Source of the DNA: an uncultured Prevotella sp.
GTDB taxonomy: Bacteria > Bacteroidota > Bacteroidia > Bacteroidales > Bacteroidaceae
Direction of reading: 5' to 3'
NCBI GenBank assembly: GCA_944320235.1
Contig: CALUGQ010000005.1
Span: 1-64,000, forward strand
Length of the DNA stretch: 64,000 nt
Part shown: positions 36,230 through 44,547 of the stretch, one piece after another
Layout of the letters: every line of letters begins with the position of its first letter
How positions within the stretch are numbered: position 1 is the first letter of the stretch
The notes under the pieces: generated by a model
Databases searched by the model: none
Told to the model about the DNA's origin: nothing
Seen by the model: the letters and a program-made list of their open reading frames with translations, nothing else
Position numbers and translations under genes: made by a program

Positions 36230-37054
36230 TTACTTTCGTGGCTTTATTTCCTTCACTATGTCGAAGCGGGTGGCCTTGGGGTCGAGGTCGGTGTATGCGT
36301 TCTTGAGGTCATCCTTGGTGATGGTGACGCTGCGGTCGACCTCGCGCGGGTTGTCGGCGTTGGTGTGCGAGAAGAGCCAGTCGTATGTCTGCTTGAGGTA
36401 TAGCAGGCGTGCCAGGTCGCCGTGCGATGCCCCTTTCACCCAGTCGTAGCGCAGCAGGCTGTCGCCGGCCGTCTCTTTTATGGCCTCCACCACTTGCTTT
36501 GACTGGCTTATCGGCACGGCGCGGTCGGCCGTGCCGTGCATTATCCACAGCGGCAGGCGGCCAAGTCCGCCCATGTCGCGCAGCGTGCAGCCGCCGCAGA
36601 GGGCCATGGCTGCGGCCACGCGGTCGGGGTAAGTGCCTGCGAAGTCGAGCGTGCCGTAGCCGCCGAGGCTCATGCCGATGACGTAGACGCGCGTGGTGTC
36701 GACGTCGTGGTGGGCTTCCACCCAGTCGAGCACGCGCGCTATGCGCTCAGGTTTCCACGCCCCGCCTGGGTTCTGCGGGGCAATCACGATGCAGGGATAG
36801 TAGCGGCCGCGCTCTATGGCGTGCAGGAGGCCGTAGCGGCGCACGCGCTTCATGTTGGTGCCGCAGAGGCTCCTGCCGTGCAGGAAGATGATTACCGGCA
36901 CGCGCTGGTCCTCGTACAGGTATTCGCGCGGGGCGTAGAGCCAGAAGTCATAGCCCCTGTCGGCCACGCCGCGCATGGCGGCCAGCTGGCCGTTCTGTGC
37001 GTTTGTGGCCAGCGAGGCTAGGGTGATGATTATCGTGAAGAGCAGTCTTTTCAT
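36230..37054 (-). CDS. secreted alpha/beta-hydrolase esterase
   Basis: 274 residues with a signal peptide (LLFTIIITLASLATNA). Alpha/beta-hydrolase marks: VIIFLHGRSLCG oxyanion region, nucleophile elbow GMSLGGYG, the acid in HGTADRAVP and a His in KGASHGDL. It resembles CE1/feruloyl-esterase-like and PHB-depolymerase-like secreted esterases of Bacteroidetes, which deacylate plant polysaccharides; the substrate is not fixed by the sequence. No neighbour shares an obvious pathway. Confidence 0.8.
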   Translation of the reverse strand: MKRLLFTIIITLASLATNAQNGQLAAMRGVADRGYDFWLYAPREYLYEDQRVPVIIFLHGRSLCGTNMKRVRRYGLLHAIERGRYYPCIVIAPQNPGGAWKPERIARVLDWVEAHHDVDTTRVYVIGMSLGGYGTLDFAGTYPDRVAAAMALCGGCTLRDMGGLGRLPLWIMHGTADRAVPISQSKQVVEAIKETAGDSLLRYDWVKGASHGDLARLLYLKQTYDWLFSHTNADNPREVDRSVTITKDDLKNAYTDLDPKATRFDIVKEIKPRK

Positions 37055-37114
37055 GTTGGGGTGGTGGGGTTGTTAGGTAGGTTTTGTAGGGTTTGGTGGC
37101 AGGTTTGGTGGGAG

Positions 37115-39331
37115 TCAGTATGGCAGGTCGTCGTCGGCAGGGTCGGCTATGTCGTATATGCGCTTTACGAGCGAGATTTCGCTGTACGTGATTCCGTCGC
37201 CGACGGCAGCCTTTATGTCGGTGGTGCGGGTCTGTGCGGGGTGCAGCCGCGCGTGGTTGCGTATGGTGTCGATGTGCTCCTGCGGCACAAGCTGGTCGAT
37301 GGGCAGCTTGTCCTCGGCCACGTATTGCGCCAGGTGGCTGAACACGGTGCTTTCGGCCAGGCCACGCTCCTTGGCTATCTGGCTTACGGTCATGCCCTTG
37401 GTGAACATTTCGTGGCTCACTTGGCGTGTAGGCACCCTTGGTTGCTTCGGGGCGGCTGCGGCCCTTGGCTTGGCCGCGGCCCTGGCTCGGGTTTGCGCCT
37501 TGGGCTGCGCCTCGTCGTCGTGGCCCAGCAGTATGGCTGCCTTGCGGCGCAGGTAGTCGCCGGTGGAGAACACCGTGGCGGGCTGCGCCTCGTAGTTGAG
37601 CAGGCGGGCCTTGAGCTCCAGCTCCTCGGCGAGCTGCGCGCGGCGGTCGTCAAACTGCGTGCGCACCTGCTTGTTGCCGGTTTCCACGCGCGTCTTCCTG
37701 AGCAGTTCGGACAGCGGTCCCATCTGTGCTGCGAAGTATGCCGCCGCCTTGTGCACGCGCTCCTGGAGCCGCTTGCCGCCGGGTGAAGGCTCTGTGGCGA
37801 GGATGGAGCGGTATTGCGAGCCGAACTTGGCGGCCACGCCGGCCATGGCGTTGACTGTTTGCAGCGCGTTGGTGTAGGCTGTCAGCAGGTCGTGCTGCTT
37901 GTTGAAGAAGTGTTCCGAGAGCGTGCGCACCATCAGTTCCATTGCCTGCGCCACCGGGCTGAAGCCAAACAGCTCGTCGAGCGTCTGCGCTACGTACTCG
38001 CGTTGCAGTTCGCTGAGCGTATCGGGCGTGGGGCGGCTGGCCTCGGCCCGGGTGATGAATGAGTCTACAGTGGCGTCGCTTATCACTGCACTGCGGCTGA
38101 GCGGCGCGCTGAGCACAAGGCCCTGGAGCGAGCGGCAGCGGCTCAGCGCCACGTAGGTCTGGCCGTGAGCGAACGAGCGCGAGGCGTCGATGATGGCGTG
38201 CTCGAACGTCAGGCCCTGGCTCTTGTGTATGGTTATGGCCCAGGCCAGGCGCAACGGGTACTGGCGGAACACGCCGTCGACGGTCTCGGTTATCTCCTTC
38301 GTGGCTTCGTCGATGGTGTAGCGGGTGTTCTGCCACTCCGCCTGCTCAAGCTCGATCTCCTCGCCCGTCTCCTTGCTGCGCACCAGCAGGCTGTCGTCGG
38401 CGACGGTGGTGACCGTGCCTATCATGCCGTTGTAATATGTACGGTCGGGCGCGTTCTTTATGAACATCACCTGCGCGCCCTCCTTGAGCGTCAGTTCCTC
38501 GTCGGCGGGATAGCTGTGTTCGGGAAACTCGCCCTGCACCGTGGCGCGGTAAGCGACGGCGCGCCCCGGCAGCAGGGCCAGCTCGCGGTCGTTTATGGCC
38601 TGCGCCTGGTGGTTGTGGGTGACAAGGCGTATGTAGTCGCTGTCGGCTGGAGGCACGAAGCCCGGCACGCAGCGGCGGTTCAGTTCGGCCAGTGTGGCAT
38701 CGTCGGCGCTGCCTGAGCGTATCTTGTTGAGCAGCCCGATGAAGCCGGCATCCTGCTGCCTGTACACCTTCTGCAGCTCGATGGTGAGGCAGGGAGCGAG
38801 AGCCAGGGCCTTGCTCGAGAAGAAAAACGGCGTGTCGTAGTACTGTTTCATCAGTTCCCAGTCGCCGTCTTTCACCACGGGGGCGAGCTGCTGCAGGTCG
38901 CCGATGAGCAGCAGTTGCGCTCCGCCGAAGGGCCGGTCGTGGCGGCGGTAGCGCCGCATGACGGAGTCGACGGCGTCGAGCAGGTCGGCCCTCACCATGC
39001 TTATCTCGTCGATTACGAGCAGGTCGAGCGTGCGGATGATGTTGCGCTTGACGCGGCCGAACTGGAAGCGGCGCTGCTCCTTGCCTCCGAATGATGCGCC
39101 GGGAACGTAGGGCGAGAGCGGAAGCTGGAAGAAAGAGTGGATTGTGGAGCCCCCTGCGTTGATGGCGGCGATGCCGGTCGGCGCGAGCACCACCATGCGC
39201 TTGGGCGACCGCCTGCGCAGTTCGCGCAGGAATGTGGTCTTGCCCGTGCCGGCCTTTCCCGTGAGGAACACGTTGGCCCCGGTGTTTTCCACCAGTTCCC
39301 ATGCCATTTTCAGTTCTTCGTTGTTTTCCAT
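37115..39331 (-). CDS. PIF1/RecD-like helicase with C-terminal HTH
   Basis: About 738 residues. Superfamily 1B helicase motifs: Walker A GKAGTGKT, APTGIAAINAGG, Walker B LLVIDEISMV, LLIGDLQQLAPV, and the motif V/VI region AITIHKSQGLTF and YVALSRCRSL. A helical spacer follows, then an Ala/Pro/Lys-rich linker (near RARAAAKPRAAAAPKQP) and a C-terminal helix-turn-helix (VSQIAKERGLAESTVFSHL). It probably unwinds DNA or clears G-quadruplex/R-loops; the HTH suggests binding to a structured or specific DNA. The start is taken at MENNEELKMAWE; a longer start at 39376 adds 15 residues. Confidence 0.85.
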   Translation of the reverse strand: MENNEELKMAWELVENTGANVFLTGKAGTGKTTFLRELRRRSPKRMVVLAPTGIAAINAGGSTIHSFFQLPLSPYVPGASFGGKEQRRFQFGRVKRNIIRTLDLLVIDEISMVRADLLDAVDSVMRRYRRHDRPFGGAQLLLIGDLQQLAPVVKDGDWELMKQYYDTPFFFSSKALALAPCLTIELQKVYRQQDAGFIGLLNKIRSGSADDATLAELNRRCVPGFVPPADSDYIRLVTHNHQAQAINDRELALLPGRAVAYRATVQGEFPEHSYPADEELTLKEGAQVMFIKNAPDRTYYNGMIGTVTTVADDSLLVRSKETGEEIELEQAEWQNTRYTIDEATKEITETVDGVFRQYPLRLAWAITIHKSQGLTFEHAIIDASRSFAHGQTYVALSRCRSLQGLVLSAPLSRSAVISDATVDSFITRAEASRPTPDTLSELQREYVAQTLDELFGFSPVAQAMELMVRTLSEHFFNKQHDLLTAYTNALQTVNAMAGVAAKFGSQYRSILATEPSPGGKRLQERVHKAAAYFAAQMGPLSELLRKTRVETGNKQVRTQFDDRRAQLAEELELKARLLNYEAQPATVFSTGDYLRRKAAILLGHDDEAQPKAQTRARAAAKPRAAAAPKQPRVPTRQVSHEMFTKGMTVSQIAKERGLAESTVFSHLAQYVAEDKLPIDQLVPQEHIDTIRNHARLHPAQTRTTDIKAAVGDGITYSEISLVKRIYDIADPADDDLPY

Positions 39332-39537
39332 TCCTTGTTGTTTGGTTTGCTGTTCTTTGCCCTTGGTGCGTCGCATGGCAGTGGGCCATGCCGGTTAGGT
39401 AAGCTTTGAATGCCGCCGGTGCTGGCTGGCGGCATGGCTGTCATTTATGCAAAGGCAATGACAGCCGTCGGGGATGCGGAGGCGACGCGCACATCCTCCT
39501 TGCTGCGACGCCTCATGCGGGCGCAGCTTGCGTCATG

Positions 39538-39545
39538 CAAAGGTA
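39538..39545 (-). promoter_or_regulatory. -7 element of the helicase gene
   Basis: TACCTTTG on the minus strand, about 205 nt upstream of the helicase start. Confidence 0.45.
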
Positions 39546-39737
39546 TAACAAAAATGCAAGACGGCCAAGCGGCAAGGCCGCAATTTGCTAGCGGATGCAC
39601 TGCCCGCTGCCGCAGGCCGCGCCTGCGGCAGCCGTCCGTGGCAGCCGGTGGTCGGGTGGCAGGGGCGGTGGATGTAAAATGTTTTTGCAATGAGGGCACA
39701 CCTGCGCAACAGTCTGGCGCACAGGCTGTTGCGCGGA

Positions 39738-39836
39738 GGGCGGCGTGGCGTTGCGAAACAAGCCGTTCGGGGCGGCGAAACGGGCCGTTTCGCCGCCCCG
39801 AACGGCCCGAATCACGTTGCAGGATAGGCCCATGGC
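39738..39836. repeat. 22-bp periodic array, locus 6
   Basis: Units at 39760 (AAGCCGTTCGG), 39782 (GGGCCGTTTCG), 39804 (GGCCCGAATCA), with weak units at 39738 and 39826. Positions 39765-39803 form a palindrome with two perfect 19-bp arms around a single G. The array lies between mscL and the helicase. Confidence 0.85.
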
Positions 39837-39908
39837 TTTCCTGCGATGCCGGTGTAAGGGTATTTCAGCGTCAGCCTGGCCCCGCTGCCCGTGGCTTGCA
39901 GGCTTCCG

Positions 39909-40337
39909 TCATCGGCCCTGCTCCTTCAGCAGGTCGCGTATCTCTGTGAGCAGCCGCTCCTGGGCCGGAGGTGCAGGCGGTGCAGGCGGAGCGGCCTTGG
40001 CCGCATCCTTCTTGCGCGTAAGCTTGTTGATGCCCTTCACGAGCAGGAACACGCACAGGGCGATGATGGTGAAGTCGATGACGGTCTGGATGAACCGGCC
40101 ATAGTTGATGGTGGCCGCCGCCATCTCTTCCGGCCCTATTTTCACGCCCGGCAGCGTAGCCTTGAGGTCGGAGAAGTTTACCCCGCCTATGAGCCAGCCT
40201 ATGGGCGGCATGATGATGTCGTTGACGATGGAGCTTACAATCTTGCCGAACGCGCCGCCTATGATTACGCCGACGGCCATGTCTACGGCGTTGCCTTTTA
40301 CCGCGAACTCGCGGAACTCATTCAGAAATTTGCCCAT
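39909..40337 (-). CDS. mscL: large-conductance mechanosensitive channel
   Basis: 142 residues. Typical N-terminus [20 protein letters not shown], pore helix [15 protein letters not shown], second helix [19 protein letters not shown], and the cytoplasmic helix [13 protein letters not shown] Pro/Ala repeat ([10 protein letters not shown]) extends the linker before the C-terminal helix. It releases solutes on hypo-osmotic shock. Single gene; minus-strand -7 element at 40378-40385. Confidence 0.95.
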   Translation of the reverse strand: MGKFLNEFREFAVKGNAVDMAVGVIIGGAFGKIVSSIVNDIIMPPIGWLIGGVNFSDLKATLPGVKIGPEEMAAATINYGRFIQTVIDFTIIALCVFLLVKGINKLTRKKDAAKAAPPAPPAPPAQERLLTEIRDLLKEQGR

Positions 40338-40377
40338 TGCACTTTCTTTTTTATATTATTTAATACGTGGTGGTGCT

Positions 40378-40385
40378 GCAAATAT
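40378..40385 (-). promoter_or_regulatory. -7 element of mscL
   Basis: TATATTTG on the minus strand, about 40 nt upstream of the mscL start. Confidence 0.55.
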
Positions 40386-40398
40386 AGAAAATATTTAG

Positions 40399-40406
40399 TA
40401 ACTTTG
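40399..40406 (+). promoter_or_regulatory. -7 element of gapA
   Basis: TAACTTTG; implies a leader of about 130 nt before the gapA ATG. It lies almost back to back with the mscL promoter. Confidence 0.6.
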
Positions 40407-40468
40407 CGGGCGAAAAAGAAGAAAAAGCTGATTTGAGCATCGCTTTTGTACGTTCATTGCTCGCTTGA

Positions 40469-41551
<1,083 letters not shown>

Positions 41552-41582
41552 TCATTTTTGGCTGACAATAGCGCAAAATAAG

Positions 41583-41613
41583 GCCGCCCGGCATTGCCGG
41601 ACGGCTTTTTTTT
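41583..41613 (+). terminator. gapA terminator
   Basis: GCCGCCCGGC and GCCGGACGGC around a 3-nt loop, then eight T. The miaA promoter begins three bases later. Confidence 0.92.
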
Positions 41614-41615
41614 CG

Positions 41616-41623
41616 TACTTTTG
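41616..41623 (+). promoter_or_regulatory. -7 element of miaA
   Basis: TACTTTTG ends only 8 nt before the ATG at 41632, so the mRNA is leaderless or almost so. Confidence 0.6.
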
Positions 41624-41631
41624 CGGAGACT

Positions 41632-42552
41632 ATGGCAAGGATGATAACCATAATAGGCCCTACGGCGAGTGGCAAGACGGCCCTGGCGGCCGCCCTGGCG
41701 GCGCGCGTGGGAGGCGAGGTGATTAGCGCCGACTCGCGGCAGGTGTACCGCCGGATGGACATCGGCACGGGCAAAGACCTGGCCGACTATACGGTGGACG
41801 GTGTGAAGGTGCCCTACCACCTGATAGACATCGCCGAGCCCGGAACGCGCTATAACCTCTTCCAATACCAGCACGACTTCCTGAAAGCGTACAATGACGT
41901 GACGCGGCGCGGCGCGGTGCCGGTGCTCTGCGGAGGCTCTGGGCTGTATGTGGAGGCCGTGCTGAAGGGCTACCGCCTGGCGCCCGTGCCTGAGAACAAG
42001 GAACTGCGCGCGAGCTTGGAGGGCAAGAGCCTGGACGAGCTGACGGAGATACTGGCCGGGCTGAAGCGCAAGAACGGCTCCACGATGCACAACACCACCG
42101 ACGTGGACACCACGAAGCGAGCCATAAGGGCGATAGAGATAGAGACGTTCAGCGGCGAGCACCCCACCGAGGGGGCAGACCTGCCTGCCATCGACACAGT
42201 GATAGTAGGCCTCGACATCAGCCGCGAAGAGCGGCGCAGGAGGATAACGCAGCGGCTCAGGCAGCGGCTGGACAGCGGGATGGTAGACGAGGTGCGCTCG
42301 CTGCTCGCAGGGGGCATAGCCGCAGATGACTTGATATACTACGGGTTGGAGTATAAGTATGTGACGGAATATGCCATAGGGCGCATCACGCATGAAGAGA
42401 TGTTCCGCCAGCTCGAGATAGCCATCCACCAGTTTGCCAAGAGGCAGATGACATGGTTCCGCGGCATGGAGCGCCGCGGCATGGCCATACACTGGATAGA
42501 CGCCATGCTGCCAACCGGAGAAAAGGTGGACGAGATACTGCGGCTGGCCTGA
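41632..42552 (+). CDS. miaA: tRNA dimethylallyltransferase
   Basis: 306 residues; adds an isopentenyl group to A37 of tRNAs reading U-starting codons. P-loop GPTASGKT (residues 9-16), SADSRQVYRRMDIGTGK, the segment VPYHLIDIAEP, CGGSGLYVEAV and the C-terminal FAKRQMTWFR are all family marks. The Met at 41641 is an alternative start. It is followed by the lipid-kinase-like gene in the same direction. Confidence 0.95.
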   Translation: MARMITIIGPTASGKTALAAALAARVGGEVISADSRQVYRRMDIGTGKDLADYTVDGVKVPYHLIDIAEPGTRYNLFQYQHDFLKAYNDVTRRGAVPVLCGGSGLYVEAVLKGYRLAPVPENKELRASLEGKSLDELTEILAGLKRKNGSTMHNTTDVDTTKRAIRAIEIETFSGEHPTEGADLPAIDTVIVGLDISREERRRRITQRLRQRLDSGMVDEVRSLLAGGIAADDLIYYGLEYKYVTEYAIGRITHEEMFRQLEIAIHQFAKRQMTWFRGMERRGMAIHWIDAMLPTGEKVDEILRLA

Positions 42553-42576
42553 CTTTTGCAGTGTAAGCAAAGGGCA

Positions 42577-43566
42577 ATGGATGCCGCAAGTGCAGATAAA
42601 GACAACGAAAAAGTACTGTTAGCTATGGACGACAACAAGGACAGTAAACGCTGGGGGGTGCTGTACTGCCCTAAAGGAGGTGCTGGCAAGGCAGCCGCAC
42701 AGTGGAAGAAAGTGCAGCGGGCGCTCGACGAGCGCAGCGTTGAGTACGACTTCGTGCAGAGCGAAAACACGGAGAGCGTGGAGCGGCTGATGAGGATGCT
42801 GCTCAACAACGGCTACAAGACGATAGTCATCGTGGGCGGCGACTCGGCGCTCAACGACGCGGTGAACTGCCTCATGGAAGCCCGCCGCGAGGTGAGGGAG
42901 AGCGTGGTGCTCGGCGTAATCCCCAATGGGCTGGTAAATGATTTCGCCCGCTTCTGGGATTTCAAGGAAAGCGATGTGGCGCAGACGGTAGACTGGCTGC
43001 TCAAGAGGCGCGTGCGCAAGATTGACCTGGGGTGCATAAGGTACACGAACAAGAAGGGCGAACAGTGTCACCGCTACTTCCTCAACTGCGTCAACATAGG
43101 TCTGATAGCCGACATCATGAACCTGCGCAGGCAAACTCACCGCCTGTTCGGGTCGCGCACGCTGTCGTTTGTGGTGTCGTTCGTGCTGATGCTGTTCCAC
43201 CGCCTTGAGTATTTCATGGACATAAGGATAAACTCCGACCGGGTGAGGCGCAAGGTGATGACAGTGTGCATAGGAAACGCAAACGGCTACGGGCAGACGC
43301 CCAACGCCGTGCCTTACAACGGGCTGCTTGATGTGTCGGTGGTGTACCACCCGGAAGTCACGCAGCTCGTGGCCGGGATATGGCTGCTGCTTACAGGGCG
43401 TTTCCTCAACCACAGGAGCGTGCACCCGTACCGCACGAAGGAAGTGCTTGTTGACGATGCCCGCCACGCCATGGTTGGCATCGACGGGCGGATGATGAGC
43501 ACCCCTGTTGGCCCGTATCGCGTCACGGTGGAGCAGGAGGTGGTAAACTTCCTCATACCCGAGTGA
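42577..43566 (+). CDS. diacylglycerol/lipid kinase-like protein
   Basis: About 329 residues of the DAGK catalytic fold: GVLYCPKGGAGKAAAQ, VIVGGDSALNDAVNCLM, LGVIPNGLVNDFARFW, and the C-terminal VGIDGRMMSTPVGPYRV. In typical members the nucleotide motif is GGDGTxNEV; here it is GGDSALNDAV, with the G-T pair replaced by S-A, so activity or substrate may differ. The start is uncertain: ATG 42577 or 42625; both precede the conserved region. It begins close after miaA and is probably co-transcribed. Confidence 0.78.
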   Translation: MDAASADKDNEKVLLAMDDNKDSKRWGVLYCPKGGAGKAAAQWKKVQRALDERSVEYDFVQSENTESVERLMRMLLNNGYKTIVIVGGDSALNDAVNCLMEARREVRESVVLGVIPNGLVNDFARFWDFKESDVAQTVDWLLKRRVRKIDLGCIRYTNKKGEQCHRYFLNCVNIGLIADIMNLRRQTHRLFGSRTLSFVVSFVLMLFHRLEYFMDIRINSDRVRRKVMTVCIGNANGYGQTPNAVPYNGLLDVSVVYHPEVTQLVAGIWLLLTGRFLNHRSVHPYRTKEVLVDDARHAMVGIDGRMMSTPVGPYRVTVEQEVVNFLIPE

Positions 43567-43598
43567 CGGCGTGCTTGCCGGGGCCGTGGCGCACGGGG

Positions 43599-44306
43599 TC
43601 AGCCCCCGTTCTCGGAAATCTGCAACAGCTTTTGCTCGTCGATGACCTTTATCTTGCGGCCATCGGTGATGATGATGTTCTCAGATGTGAGCGATGACAA
43701 TATGCGTATGGCATTGCTTGTGGTCATGTTTGACATGTTAGCCAGCTCTTCGCGGCTCAAGTAAATGCTTAGCGTGGAGCCATCGTCCTCGTAGCCGTAT
43801 TTGTTGCGGAGCGCAATGAGCGACTCGGCGAGCCTTCCGCGCATATGTTTCTGGGTGAGGTTGACGGTGAGGGCGTCTGCCTCGCCCAGCTTTTGCGACA
43901 GCTGGCGGATGAAGAAAACGGCCAGTTCGTTGCTGCCCTCAATCAAGTTGCGCATCACTGCGATTGGAATCATGCAGACGGTGGACGTCTCGAAGGCAGA
44001 GGCTGATGTCTTGTAGTCCTCGTTGACGAAGGCTGCGCGGTAGGCGAAGATGTCCATCTGCTCAATCATCCTGATGATTTGTGTGCGCCCGCCAACGCCG
44101 TTGATGTAAACCTTCACCTTGCCTTCAAGCAGGCACATGATGTAGGCAGGCGTCTCCCCCTGCCTGTATATGGCCTCGTTCTTCTCGTATACGTGGATCT
44201 TGATGTTACCCACGAGATATTGTCGCTGGTCGGCTGTGAGCAACTCCCACAGCACAGACATTGACTCAGCTATCTCTTGTCTGTCGAAATCCTTTTTTAC
44301 AATCAT
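43599..44306 (-). CDS. Crp/Fnr-family transcriptional regulator
   Basis: 235 residues: a cyclic-nucleotide-binding-like beta barrel (about 20-140; EAIYRQGETPAYIMCLLEGKV), a long dimer helix, and a C-terminal HTH (LSREELANMSNMTTSNAIR, ILSSLTSENIIITDGRKIKV). No Cys cluster for an iron-sulfur centre is seen, so it is not a classical FNR. It is transcribed away from the glycogen operon starting at 44548 with about 240 bp between them, so it is a good candidate regulator of that operon. Confidence 0.87.
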   Translation of the reverse strand: MIVKKDFDRQEIAESMSVLWELLTADQRQYLVGNIKIHVYEKNEAIYRQGETPAYIMCLLEGKVKVYINGVGGRTQIIRMIEQMDIFAYRAAFVNEDYKTSASAFETSTVCMIPIAVMRNLIEGSNELAVFFIRQLSQKLGEADALTVNLTQKHMRGRLAESLIALRNKYGYEDDGSTLSIYLSREELANMSNMTTSNAIRILSSLTSENIIITDGRKIKVIDEQKLLQISENGG

Positions 44307-44334
44307 TATCCCGCCGTCATGTATGTTGCGTTTG

Positions 44335-44342
44335 CAAAATTA
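44335..44342 (-). promoter_or_regulatory. -7 element of the Crp/Fnr gene
   Basis: TAATTTTG on the minus strand, about 30 nt before the start. Confidence 0.55.
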
Positions 44343-44436
44343 CAACTTTTCGACTTAATAACTGTTTCATTTTGCCCCTTAATTGTGCAATGGCGCAGAA
44401 AATTGGGCATCTTTTATCAAATAATTCATGTTTTAT

Positions 44437-44467
44437 TTTGCCATGACACCAAAAAACGCTAACTTTG
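44437..44467 (+). promoter_or_regulatory. promoter of the glycogen operon
   Basis: TTTG (44437-44440) and TAACTTTG (44460-44467), 19-bp spacer. Confidence 0.72.
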
Positions 44468-44547
44468 AAAGTGTTTAGTGGCGCAACCCAAAGGTGGTGC
44501 CGCAGCCAATCGACGAAACAATAATTAAGAACCTTAATACATGGACT

